A stretch of 64,000 nucleotides of DNA from Allodiplogaster sudhausi (GCA_945643635.1 CALZFC010000248.1:6907501-6971500), one strand, 5' to 3'; positions 1 to 10,112 are shown, counted from the first letter of the stretch. Translations and numbers: made by a program. Notes: generated by a model not told the origin, from the sequence alone.

Positions 1-21
1 AGGCCTCGGCGAGCTGTGGTG
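1..21 (+). repeat. Partial duplicate of the Ly6 exon start
   Basis: The first 21 bases repeat the start of the exon at 130-150 with one mismatch (GAGCTGTGG against GAGCTATGG) and then diverge into AT-rich sequence. It is a partial exon duplication or an assembly overlap at the contig edge. Confidence 0.6.
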
Positions 22-867
22 CGAATTACTTAATTAAATTTTCAAATAATAATATTAAAATTAAGAAAGTAAAAAAATTTAAACTAATTAAGTAATTAAT
101 TACTTAATTTTTAATTACCCTTTCTAAAAAGGCCTCGGCGAGCTATGGTGCCAGGCTGGCGGCGCGGCGCGCGCCTTCGCGCCCGTGCAATGCGTCGAGA
201 GGACGCTCGAGTGCTACAAGTACGTCTGCGAGGACGCTGACGACGGTGAGGACGGGAAGATTTTGGGCTAGAATTTTTTTCTCTCTCTTACTATCTCTCT
301 TATCTCTCTCTCTTCCATTATCTCTCTCTCTCCGTCTTCTCTCTTTTTCTCTCTTATCTCGCTCTTTTCTTTCTCTCTCTCCTCTCTTATCTCTCTCTCG
401 CTCTCTCTCTCTGTCTTCTCTCTTTCTCTCCTTGTTATCTCTCTCTTCTCTGTCTTCTTTCCCTCTCTCTCTTCTCTGTCTTCTTTCCCCATCTACCTCT
501 TCTTTGTCTTCTTTCTCTCTCTTCTCTCTCTCTCTACTCTCTTTCTTTTGCTCTCTCTCTCTCTCTCTCTCCAGCGTCCTTCATCGCTCGTGGTTGTGGT
601 GTAAGCCTCGCGACATCGGCAACTGGGCTGCCGAACGAAAGCTGCTATCAGGCAAAGAAATTGCTTCTGTATTTTTGCCTTCTCTTGGCGGGAAAGAAAA
701 AAATCAAATTCCAGGCAATGGAGGTCTGCCAAATGCTCGGTGGACGAGGGACGTGCCATGTCTGCGCCAATGAACATCTCTGCAATGGAGTGGCTAGCCA
801 GAAAAGATGGGAACCGAGAGTAATTCTTGCTATCGTATCAATCATACTTCTCCGCATTTGCTTATAG
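1..867 (+). CDS. Ly6/uPAR-like three-finger protein, 5' partial
   Basis: Two exons are visible, 132-245 and 575-867 (stop TAG at 865-867); the 5' end with the signal peptide lies outside the window. Read in phase 1 the first exon gives GLGELWCQAGG..., and the phase-1 junction continues into ...FIARGCG.... Ten cysteines follow the three-finger order: WC, QC, EC, VC, RGCG, SC, VC, TC, VC and finally LCN. The closing LCN motif and the hydrophobic C-terminus (VILAIVSIILLRICL) fit a GPI-anchored or membrane-tethered Ly6/uPAR-domain protein, an extracellular receptor or modulator type. Between SCYQ and VCQM, 652-714 could be a 63-nt GC-AG intron that keeps frame; otherwise an odd Lys-rich insert remains. 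The 245-575 intron is almost entirely a (CT)n tract that doubles as polypyrimidine tract. Family assignment rests on cysteine spacing only; ligand unknown. Confidence 0.72.
273..573 (+). repeat. (CT)n-rich tract within the Ly6 gene intron
   Basis: About 300 bases of nearly pure pyrimidine (CTCTCT with TTC and TAT interruptions) run directly into the acceptor CTCTCCAG at 574. The tract therefore also serves as a polypyrimidine tract. Long open reading frames over it are low-complexity artefacts. Confidence 0.9.
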
Positions 868-936
868 AAGAGAGAGAGAAAGAGAGAAAGAGAGAGAGGC
901 GAAAGAAAGAGAGAGACGAAAGTAAGATCGTTATTG

Positions 937-942
937 AATAAA
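937..942 (+). terminator. Poly(A) signal of the Ly6-like gene
   Basis: AATAAA lies 70 bases past the stop codon, after a GA-rich 3' UTR. Confidence 0.6.
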
Positions 943-949
943 AACATTG

Positions 950-1440
950 TTTGCGTTGTATTTACATGCTTTTATCACTGTCATAATAATAATAATAAAT
1001 GTGCCACTTCTGCAACATGTGACGGACGGGTTTCGCTTCTTGTTAAAAGAATAAAAAGAAATTGTCTCATCTAATTTTTTTTGAGCCATAGCAACAGGAT
1101 TAAACTTGCAAATGTATCAAATTTGCTCAGCAGTGTTCATGACAATTTGGTTGTTCAGATATGTTCACTCGAATGATGATTGGCTTCTCTTCCTGCATTG
1201 ATATAACTGGCTTGCTTTCTTTTTTAGCGTCGAACTCATTTCAACTTTCACTACGAAATTTCTGACACATTTTCTTGTTTGCGTAATGCGGTTCCCTCCA
1301 ATGTACTTCTTGATCTGATGCGCTTTTTAATGTAATGTAAGGCACAAAACACAATGAGATGCCTTTCAGGCTTTATCGCGGAGGCCTCCTAGTTGGGCTT
1401 CTCCGTTGGGATGTCCCTCTCCTCCAGCCGCCTTCTCCAT
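950..1440. other. Intergenic AT-rich stretch
   Basis: No coding exon is seen. It holds a short run of AAT trinucleotides near 985 and then sequence related to the 3' flanks of the phosphatase copies (compare 2390-2460 and 4890-4990: a shared stretch with AATGTAATGTA and GATGCCT). Confidence 0.5.
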
Positions 1441-1447
1441 CTCCTTC

Positions 1448-1795
1448 TCAGCCTTTGCCTTCTCCTTCGCCCGCTTTCATGGCGTCCCGAATCTTTTGCT
1501 TCTCCTTCCGCATCACGTCTTCCTTGGCAGACTCGTCACTGAAAAATGTAGAGACTACAAATTTGTTTGTAGATTTAATTGATACTACTGATACTACAAA
1601 TATCAGGAAAAACCCATTTTTGCTAAGATATATTTGCCGGCTCAATAACAATATATTTTTTGTTATTTTTGAATGCATACATACCTCACGACTTGGTCGC
1701 ATTTCATGGAGAACTCCTTGACGCCGAGGGAGTCCTTGCGAGTCGCGTCAACGGCCTGCAGGTGTACACCGGCCACGACGAAGAGTGCGAAGGAA
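1448..1795 (-). pseudogene. Receptor-phosphatase 3' exons, copy A
   Basis: Two regions match the last two exons of the intact phosphatase gene at 5019-5427. Region 1685-1795 encodes ...FALFVVAGVHLQAVDATRK..., and 1448-1538 encodes a Lys/Glu-rich tail (SDESAKEDVMRKEK...) with its own stop. The donor after the first (GTATG) and the phase-2 junction are kept. The acceptor that should precede the first exon is lost: the intact gene has TTTTCAG then CAACTAG, here the sequence reads TTTTCAATTTTCC. No upstream phosphatase exons are found within 1800-2090, so it is a truncated copy, probably dead. Confidence 0.7.
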
Positions 1796-1861
1796 AATTG
1801 AAAATTAATTAATTAATTACTATTAGCGAGAAAATAAATCAATGAATAGAATCAAGAATCA

Positions 1862-2027
1862 AGAAAATTATTTGTCTGCCATCTTACGGAATCATTCGAT
1901 TTACCCATTCTCTCTGTCAACTCCAAGAATCAATCGATAAAAGAAGAAAATTATTTGTCTGCCATCTTACGGAATCATTCGATTTACCCATTCTCTCTGT
2001 CAACTCCAAGAATCAATCGATAAAAGA
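1862..2027. repeat. Tandem duplication of about 83 bp
   Basis: The unit starting GAAAATTATTTGTCTGCC occurs twice head to tail, 1862-1944 and 1945-2027, practically identical. A diverged single version lies in the matching intron of the intact phosphatase gene near 5530-5610 (CATTCTGTCTATCAACTCC), so this is duplicated gene-family intron sequence. Confidence 0.85.
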
Positions 2028-2471
2028 AAAAACCTAAATTATATTGGCAAAGCGATTCAGCAAGTGTCCATGAAGGTGGTGTCTGGGGAGCATGAATATG
2101 GGAAAATTACCAAGACGAATTTTCTGTTCTTTTCAAAGAGAATCAATTTTTATCTTATTACCCACACGCGTTTTTCAATCATATCCCCATAGACCTTGGC
2201 GAGATTTTCACAAAGTGTTGCCTATATTCTGCAACAACCTCGCCAGTATTTTCTTTCTTAGTTCACTCCCAACTTTTTTTTCAATAATCATATTTCTGAC
2301 ACATTTTGTTGTTGTAATTTTACCTTTCTTTGTTCCGCTTTTTGATGTCCACCATCCCATTTTAATGTTATTTTTTCATGTTCTTTTTAATGCGATGCAA
2401 GACACTCAACACAACAAGATGCCTCTGAGGCTTTTATCGCGGAGGTCTTTGTTCTCCCTCTTGACTCGCCT

Positions 2472-3052
2472 CTAATCCGCCCTCTCCTTCTCCCTCTCTT
2501 CTTTCTTTTTCATCGCCTTCCGCGCCGCTTTCATCGCTGCCTCTCTCTCCGCCTTAATGGCGCCCTCTTTCGCAGTCTCGCTCCTGAAAAATGAAGAGGC
2601 TAAATTCTACCATTTTTTTTACTGCAAATGGAGAATCAATGAATACCATAAAATATTTTTAATCCATTTTTTCAACGATTCATCTATTTATCGACCAGTT
2701 TGTTTAACAGTTTTTTTTAAAATCCATACGCGATGATGTCGTCGCAGAGCTTGGAGAAGTCCTCGACAGCGAGCGATTCCTTCCGAGTCGAGTCGGCGGC
2801 CTGCATGTGGACGCCGGCCACGATGAACATCGCGAAGGCGAGCTGTTGTAAATTAATTAATTATTTGATTATCAGCGAGAAAATCAATAATTCACCAGGC
2901 GAATAGAATCACGCAAAGAATCAAGGATTGAAGAGAGTGGAAGGGAACCGGGAGGGGAAAAGTAACCTCAGCAGGAAGCTGTCTTCCGGAGATCCCTTGA
3001 GGAGAACAATAGGAAGACTGATGATTAAATGATTAAATCGGCCGCTTTTATA
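2472..3052 (-). CDS. Compact phosphatase-family gene, copy B (possible 70-residue product)
   Basis: The family promoter and first exon (TATA at 3045-3052, 5' exon ending at 2967 before GTTAC) are followed directly by only the last two family exons, 2730-2842 and 2472-2583; the whole ectodomain and catalytic region are absent. The acceptor ACAACAG, the donor GTATGG, the phase-2 junction and the stop TAG (2472-2474) are intact. The first ATG in frame (2830) would give a 70-residue protein beginning MFIVAGVHMQAADSTRK and ending in a Lys/Glu-rich charged tail. This looks like an internal deletion of a paralogue that left a potentially transcribable mini-gene. It may equally be a pseudogene; no function is proposed. 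Confidence 0.5.
3045..3052 (-). promoter_or_regulatory. TATA box of copy B
   Basis: TATAAAAG on the minus strand, followed by the same start-site context (CTCCTCAAGGGATC) and first-exon donor as the intact gene and its divergent partner. Confidence 0.7.
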
Positions 3053-3264
3053 CGCCCACGAATGCACCTGGGAATTCCAAATTTACGCATAATTAAGTTG
3101 TTAACAAAGAAAATTTAATGTTTCACGAGTTTGGAAGGTGAAAATTAACAGCTTGTCGGCACTTTTCACAGAAATCTCGAAATGTAGTTAAATTTTGCAA
3201 ATATTATTGAATTTTTGAGATTCCGCTTAGAAAAGTACACTTATTTGCAAAGTTCGAGAGCAAA

Positions 3265-3315
3265 GATTGCCAGCATCCTTCCTTTTCATCCTCGTGGAAT
3301 GTGGTCGTCTTATGT
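3265..3315 (+). repeat. Family upstream element, copy 1
   Basis: It contains TTGCCAGCATCC and CCTCGTGGAATGTGGTCG followed by TCTTATGTCCCTC. Related copies lie at 10393-10445, 10816-10868, 11866-11920 (inverted), 12776-12832 (inverted) and 18785-18825, all near family promoters. It could be a conserved promoter-distal element or a hitch-hiking repeat. Confidence 0.6.
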
Positions 3316-3662
3316 CCCTCTGGTTTTTATGAACAGAAACCAAGAAATAAATAATTCCTGGGATAAACTTTCTCCGGTTATTTCTCGGTGATTGTATGCG
3401 GAAGTAAACAAAAGAATACAAAAAAATCCTTGAAAAGTTTTATGTGAAGATTAAGAGTGTTTATTCATTGACAATAAGAACACCGAACAGCGTTGCAATC
3501 CAATTGGAAGGGTGTTTCAATTTTCAAAATCTTTTTTTTTCTCTGTCTACTTGCAGTGAAAAATATCTATCAGTACATGAGCGTTTTCGTATCAGCACTA
3601 AAGAATCCGTTTTAATCCCATTTCCAAATAAAAAGTTTTCAGGGCAATATATATTTCGTTTT

Positions 3663-4074
3663 ATACCGTATTTTCTCTATTAGTGCTCCCGGGGGCACTA
3701 TTTTTCAATCCCCTTGCGAGAGGGGGCACTATTAGAGGGGGGTTCTATTAGAGGGAGGGTTACTATTTTTCAATGTGATTGGCTAAATGTTTGTAAACAA
3801 CGTAGCTCTTCTTCAATTGAATCATCACCGGAAGATCCATTTTACTGTAAATTTTGAATGAATTAGTAATTAATTCATTGGGAAGAGCCTCCAGAATCCT
3901 TTCGAGGTACATCTCGAGGCGAGGTATTAGACTAATAGGGGGGCACTATTGGAGGGGGGGGGGGGGTTCTATTAGAGGGAGGGGTACTATTTTTCAATAC
4001 CCTCGCGAGAGGGGGGCACTATTAGAGGGGGGGTTCTAATAGAGGGAGGGGCACTAATAGAGAAAATACGGTAT
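3663..4074. mobile_element. MITE-like element with 24-bp perfect terminal inverted repeats
   Basis: The ends 3663-3686 (ATACCGTATTTTCTC...) and 4051-4074 (...GAGAAAATACGGTAT) are perfect inverted repeats. The interior carries several G-rich units of the form GGGGGCACTATTAGAGGGG with TTCTATTAGAGGGAGG, and two copies of CTATTTTTCAAT. At about 410 bp and without coding capacity it is a non-autonomous DNA transposon. A target-site duplication is not clear. Confidence 0.75.
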
Positions 4075-4079
4075 GTATG

Positions 4080-4980
4080 TATGTATGAGCAATGCAAATT
4101 TGAGATTCCACTTTGAAAACTACACATATACATATATTTAAAATTTCAAGAGCATGAAATTACCAATTCTTTCACTAAAAAATTTATGGACATTAGAACG
4201 CCATGTAGTGCATTTATAGTTTGCAAAATTTTATTAAATTTTTAGTAGTAAAGGAGCCCCCACTCCCTCCTCCACCTTACACATGGTTTTCATCTCTTTA
4301 TACGTGAATTCGATGATTTGGAATCGACATTGAACGTTTGAAAGATCAAATCGAATACGTTTTACTACTGTAGAAAGATTACCCGGAAGGCTCCTTTAAT
4401 AATAATCTTCATTCTAGCACATCAACTATCTTTTAAATCAATCATCTTTAATAAATCAATTAAGCCTCTTTTCAAGTAATAATTTTTTTCATCCAATTAA
4501 CTGCAAAGATTACATTAAAAAATTAGTCAATTGTTATTCGGCAAAAAACTCTAAAAAGTGCATAAATTCCATCAAGGTCATTAATTTTCCAAATTATTTT
4601 TGTTATTGTTATTTGTTACCCCGAGTAATGGATAATCGAAGTTTTTGTTAATTAAATGAATAATTGATAAAACAGTTTCTTTATTACCGATCTCTTACAA
4701 GCTTTATTATATTTTAATCTCATCCTGATGAATATTCACCGTCATATCGCAAGCAAAAAACACATCTATCTCTCCTTCTCTCACAATCAGAAGAGTATTG
4801 TTTTATACTGACTATACCATTCACCAAGTGTCAAATTCAATTCCCTTTTCTTGTTTTCGTTTACTGTTCATCTTTCCCTGGTTTCCCCCATTTTAATGTA
4901 CTTCTTGATTTGATGTGCTTTTTAATGTAATGTACGACACAAAACACAACAAGATGCCTCTAAGGCTTTTATCGCGGAGG
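4080..4980. other. AT-rich gap downstream of the receptor phosphatase gene
   Basis: No coding signal is visible. It contains the 3' flank of the phosphatase gene; several AATAAA-type motifs are present but none can be chosen with confidence. Confidence 0.5.
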
Positions 4981-5018
4981 CTTTTTGGTTGGGCTTCTCC
5001 CGACGCTCTTCATTGTCT

Positions 5019-8000
5019 CTACATTCCCACTCCTCCAGCCGCCTTCTCCATCTCCTTCTCAGCCTTCGCCTTCTCTTTCTCTTTCTTCGCCAGCTTGGCA
5101 GCTTTCTTCTCCATCCTTTTCGCCATCGCCTCTGCCTTCTTCTCTCTTTCGACGTCTTCCTTGGCGGACTCCTTACTGAAAAATGTAGAAAAAATATTTG
5201 TTAAAAAAAAAAGATATTTGTTTGTAAATTCAATTTATAGGACAAATATCAGGAAAACCCATTTTTGCTAATTTATAATTGCTAGCTCAATTTTGTTTAT
5301 CGCATACTTACCTAACCACCTGGTCGCACTTCATGGAGAATTCCTTGACGTCGAGGGAGTCTTTGCGAGTCGCGTCGGCGGCCTGCAGGTGAACACCGGC
5401 GACGATGAAGAGCGCGAAGGCTAGTTGCTGAAAAATACTTAATTAATTATCAGCGAGAAAATCAATAATTCACCGGGTGAACAGAATCAAGAATCAAAAA
5501 ATTGATTAAGAATTTAAGGTACCAATTATTCGACTATTTTGTGTGCCACCTTACGAAATTATTCGATGTTCTCATTCTGTCTATCAACTCCAAGGATCAA
5601 TCAATAAATGTACACTGACACTTGGCTCTTGAATAGCACCGTGGCGGCGGTAGCGGATCGACTTCGCAAGGGCGTACACGATGTCCGTGGTCAGCTCGAC
5701 CTTCTGGAAGGCGAGCTTCAGCAGCATCTGCAAGAAGTCATTTTTATATTTGTTTTATTTTGATCTTATTTTTTAAATGTTTACCTGGACAAGAAGGAAC
5801 GCGCCCGTGCGCCCGATGCCTCCGCGGCAGTGCACGAGGAGGCGCTCGTCAATGTGGGTCACCGTTTTGTAGACACGGAACGCGACATCCTGCAATGATG
5901 GACGGGTGGGCGGAGCTTAACACGATAACGCTTAGGTGGGCAAACATTCCAGTATAACCACACTGTCATCGGAGCTTACGCTCCATTAGGCCAAGTGGGA
6001 GCAGCTAGATGTTTCAGAGCTAAGAGTAAACAGCATCGATGAGGAGCCCAAACTTACGAAGATGTCGGATCGCTCGGTGGGAATGTCATGGTCGGTCCAA
6101 TCATGGTAGTGGAAGTGGTGCAGAACGTACGTGCCCGACTTACCCGACTCGTCACCCTTCAGCGTGATGACCACCTTACGATAGGCGTAGGACTTCTGCA
6201 AAAATCGTTTGTCGAATTTTGTCACGATGACTCCCCTCGCATCTCATTCTTACCCCTCACTTCCCACTTTGCGGTGCATTCCACAAATGCCCATATTATT
6301 TCTTGTGCCACATAAGCATATGTTAATTAGCATTGTTGTCAATGTGGCTTTTGTTTGACTTTAAAAGTCAGTTTGCTCGACAGCGCTCCTTGGGAGCGGT
6401 TGCTCCTCCCTCCCTCGTATTATTTTATTGTTGCCTTCGGGCCAGTTGCTTGATAAAAGCAAGTCCAGTTTCGCCAGTCCCAGTCCTCTTCACATCCAGT
6501 CGACAGATAAGAAGCCGGGAGAGCTTCATTACAATTTTCAATGGTCCTTTGATTATGTCCCCCAAAAATTTGCGACTAGGTGTATTCTTAAACTTTTAAA
6601 ATTTTCCGCCAAAAAGAAACCTTGTCCTCGACTTCCGCAACACGCACGTCGACCGTCGCATTCCCCACCTTCATCTGCGGAAGCGCGTACTTCTTGAGCT
6701 CGAAATAGTCGCAAGGCGACTGTAAAAATCGGCGGACGATTTGAATCTTTCTTTTCGTTCCGTCAGTAAATTTATTGTATTTATTTTTCTTCATTATTCC
6801 CCTTTCAATTAATTGATGACAGAGTCCTGCATTTAAGGAAGAATTTAAAACTAAATCCGTTCAATAAAGAAAAAAAAATCGATAGATCGAGAAAAGCAAA
6901 CGGACATCACCGACGATTTCGCCATTCTGCGTAAGCTGCATGATGCAGCGAACGTCGGCGTACACGAGGCTCAAGAAGAACAAGCCGTAGATGTCTTTTG
7001 ATGGGCACTGAAAATTGTTAATTTTGAAGATAACATTTTTTTGATCTACTATACATTGTTCTTTATTATCTGTATCTCACGGCCATTCAAACCGCGCGGG
7101 ATATTGGAATTCATATAGGGCTGCTACGCAAACTCGCAGTTTGTATGAACTCGAAATTGGCAGGAAGGTGCATCCTAATGCTTTAGCATAGTGGGCTGCT
7201 ACGCAGTGCAAGCAAGAAACACTTGCTCCTTTTGAAATATACTTATGAAAACGCGCCTGCGCCGCGATGAAGAGCTTCTCGTCGTCGAGCCAGTTCCAGT
7301 GCATTTGCTCCTTGCTCGGCAGCTCTGTGTCCACGGCAGTCGCGGCGATCAGCGGAACGTCGGAGAAGCTGTACAAGATTTTTGATTACCGATTTATTGG
7401 CGATCAAATTGGATAGAAATCAACTGTTGTGCAAATTTTGCGCAGAAGCGGCGATTTCGCAACGATTTGACACTTTTGAAAATAAACGTGCGAAATGGCA
7501 CGTACGCTCCAAGCACTTTCTTGGGACCGCCCTTCGGAATGAGCTGAGAGGCGGGGACATTGCGCACGTCGCTCTTGTCAAATTTGAGCCAGCGGTCGAG
7601 GAGAGCCCGAGGGTCGCACTTGGACAGGACGGTCGGCAGGGTGGCTGCAGGGATTGCTATTTAATTTATTTCATTAATTTATTTCATAACCACTTCTTGA
7701 ATTTTTAGTTAATTGTATACTTATGTTAAATGTATTTCATCATCATGATTTTTTCCTAATTCCTTTCCAGTGCTCATGATTACGCTTGCATCTAGCATTT
7801 TAAAAAAAATAAATTTTAATAAGTCACCCCTAGCAATCTTCCGGAGCTCGCGGTCGAGCATGCCCTTTCTGTAGTAGAAGACGGCAGCTCCGAGGCCAAT
7901 CACTAAAGTATGCTCAAATTGGCAAATGTATGGAGATTGTTCTTTTACAATCGTTAAAATAGATATTAAAAATAGAAAATAAATTGTTGGTAATAAAAAA

Positions 8001-8934
8001 TTAGCATTACGGAGAATGAGGAGTACGAAGGGGGCAGGGATGATGGCCGCGTACGGAAACTTGTCGTTTTTCTCCTTTTCATCATCCCATCTTTTTTCCA
8101 ACTCCTCGCGCTCCTTTTCTTTTTCCTTTTCCGACTTCTCATCTAATATTTTCTTCATTGCCGCGCCAATCGTCGTGTACCACGCGCTCTTCCGATCCAA
8201 ATTCCATTCCTGAAAATAAGTGGAATAGATTATGGTGTATTTCATTTCAACATATTGTTTAGACCTGATTCAGGGCGTTACAGGCGCGTCCAACTTCGCT
8301 CAGGCAGAAGCACTCGAAAATGGGAGACGAGATGTCGAAAGGCTCAGCCTGAAATTGAAATAAATCATTATTTATTTATTTCTCATTTATTTTTCATTTC
8401 AACTACAAAGCAAAATTGCAAGTACGAACATTTTAAACCTTGACGCAGGTATTGTTTAGCATCTCGTCGGGGAGCTTCTCCACACAGCCGAAGCCTGTTC
8501 CGTTTGAAACTTCAAGCTTGTGAAAATCGTAGAAGATCTTGGTTTTACAGAAGGAGAAGATACCAGGGCAGGCCACGCGAGGATCGTCGCCCTTCTGGCA
8601 GCGATGCTGGAAATAGAAGAAATGTTTAACACAATTTGATCGGTTTTCTTGTATTTTTTTATTTTTTATTTTTTATTTTTGCTGGAACAAAAACAATCAA
8701 AAGCCGACATTCGGGTCGGGCGTCGTTGTGGGCGGACGAGTCGTAGGGTGCGCTGCCTGATACTTTGCCACTGCCTCCGCCAGAAGCCGTTCCTGAACAT
8801 TTTGCAAATTTAGATTAGGCTAGACATTTATTTGCCCATATGTATGTCTGAAACAAAAGATCACTGCTATGTCAGGATCGGTGGTGCAGCTAGTCTTCGA
8901 GCGACTGTCGCAGAAGCATCTGAACCTGAAAGAA

Positions 8935-8972
<38 letters not shown>

Positions 8973-10112
8973 AGGAGGCATTCAAAATGTATGTACCAGT
9001 TATCTTTGTTAGAGTCCATAATGCATCCGTCCCTAACAGAAGAGCCCTTGCCGCAGCCTTCGAAGTCTTTATCGTGCTTGGCCTCCGTGTCGTACACCTT
9101 GTCCACCGTTAGTTTGATCCGAAGAAGACAGTACGGAGCGTCAGCAGAGCACTTATCGTGATCTTTACCATTGAGACATTTTCCGAGAGGTCCCTGAATG
9201 TGACACGTTTTTAAAACCAGTGGACTTTTTTGTGAATTACTTCAACCCATCGACTTTCAACACTTCTATCGCATAATAAAATGCTCTTTTTCTTGTGCAA
9301 TTTCGAATGTCATTAAAGTGTTACGGGAGTCGCATTGGAGAACCCGGCTACAGGAGCCGCGTCAGAGAGTCCAAGGAGAAGGAGGAGAGGAAGAGAGATG
9401 AGCAGAAGAGGGAAGAGGCGAGTCATTTCTGCAATAGGGAGGAAAGTTAGAATTGTGATATCTATATTAGGATGGGAAAGCGAGGGGGAAAGGGAAAAGT
9501 GAAAAGGGAGGGTGAGGGGAACAGTGAAATGGAGAAAGGGGAGAGGAAGAGTGATAGGAGAATGGGAGGGGGAAGAGTGAAAGGTGAACGGGGAAGGGGA
9601 AGAGTGAAAAAAGAGGGGAGGGGAAGAGTGAAAGGTGGACGGGGAGGGGAAGAGTGAAAGGAGAACGGGGAGGGGGAAGAGTGTAAGGTGGACAGGGAGG
9701 GGGAAGAGTGAAAGGGGGAGGGGGAAGAGTGAAAGGGGGAGGGGAGTGGGGGGGGGGAGAGAATGAAAGGAGAACGGGGAGGGAAAGATCAGATATGAGA
9801 GAGAGAGGGAGGGAGAGGAAAGAGTGAAGAAGAAAAGGATGTGAGGGAAAGACTTGATGGACAATGGGAAGCTGCAGAGGAGGAAGAGAGTGAGAGGGAA
9901 AGTTAAAAGGTAAGGGACGACTAGAAATTGTAGAGGGGTGGCGGAGAGTGAAAGAAGAAGGGGGAGGGGGAGAATGAACGGAGAACGTGGGGAGGGAGAA
10001 TGGAAGGAGAACGGGGAGGGGAAAGTAACCTTAGTAGTAGCAGCTTCCGTCGATCCCTTGAGGAGAACAAACGGAAGAATGATGAGGAAATGACAAATCA
10101 GCCCCTTTTATA
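5019..10112 (-). CDS. Receptor-type protein tyrosine phosphatase with novel 8-Cys modules
   Basis: Minus-strand gene, start ATG at 9426, stop at 5019. Exons: UTR ending 10030; 9325-9428, 8997-9193, 8865-8925, 8709-8792, 8439-8606, 8265-8348, 8011-8209, 7828-7902, 7506-7644, 7257-7368, 6906-7007, 6621-6719, 6058-6195, 5785-5889, 5620-5727, 5312-5427, 5019-5175. Coding sums to 2046 nt (681 residues) with every junction in phase. Order: signal peptide MTRLFPLLLISLPLLLLL; two 8-cysteine modules (residues about 35-120 and 150-232) joined by a Thr/Pro linker; charged stalk; membrane span (IIPAPFVLLIL...); cytosolic phosphatase with FIAAQ, DWTDHDIP, VHCRGGIGRTG and the Q-loop AIQEP; Lys/Glu-rich tail. 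The nucleophile Cys and Arg are present, so catalysis is plausible; the WPD loop reads WTD and no clear pTyr-recognition loop is seen. The intron at 7256 seems to use a GC donor. The 6906 boundary is approximate. Ligand and substrate unknown. Confidence 0.82.
5785..5889 (-). other. PTP signature exon
   Basis: The exon encodes DVAFRVYKTVTHIDE followed by RLLVHCRGGIGRTGAFLLVQ. It matches the HCxxGxGR(S/T) loop of class I Cys-based phosphatases, with nucleophilic Cys, phosphate-binding Arg and the Thr after it all present. Confidence 0.93.
6058..6195 (-). other. WPD-loop exon of the phosphatase
   Basis: It encodes VVITLKGDESGKSGTY and then HHFHYHDWTDHDIPTE. This aligns with the family pattern HFxxxxWPDHGVP; the general-acid Asp is kept, but Pro is Thr and the following Gly is Asp. 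Confidence 0.85.
8011..8209 (-). other. Stalk and membrane-span exon
   Basis: It encodes a Lys/Glu-rich heptad-like stretch (KSEKEKEKEREELEKRW), then YAAIIPAPFVLLIL. The span is completed by the next exon (7828-7902, IGLGAAVFYYRKG), which ends in a basic stop-transfer sequence. Confidence 0.8.
8439..8606 (-). other. 8-Cys module, first half (receptor)
   Basis: It begins HRCQKGDDPRVAC, then FSFCKTKIFYD, GFGCVEKLP and NNTCVK: five cysteines. The next exon, 8265-8348, adds FECFC and GRACN to give eight. The same two-exon unit is repeated three times in the divergent gene at 14579-16218. Confidence 0.85.
8938..8969. repeat. (AT)n microsatellite in the receptor gene intron
   Basis: A TATATA run inside the intron between the 8865-8925 and 8997-9193 exons. 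The matching run in the other palindrome arm (14228-14272) is longer, a visible length difference between otherwise near-identical arms. Confidence 0.85.
9460..10020. repeat. Purine-rich intron 1 of the receptor gene
   Basis: It holds imperfect repeats of GGGGAGGGGAAGAGTGAAAG, mirrored as pyrimidine repeats at 13205-13740 in the right arm. Open reading frames crossing it are compositional artefacts. Confidence 0.85.
10102..10112 (-). promoter_or_regulatory. TATA box of the receptor phosphatase gene
   Basis: TATAAAAGGGG on the minus strand, about 75 bases upstream of the first-exon donor. The mirrored copy in the other arm is at 13124-13134. Confidence 0.75.

Noticed and set aside
9313..9864. 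183-residue Ser/Pro/Leu-rich frame (and its mirror at 13372-13734)
   Set aside because: It is the first coding exon read backwards through the purine-rich intron 1. Only the end with MTRLFPLLL is coding.
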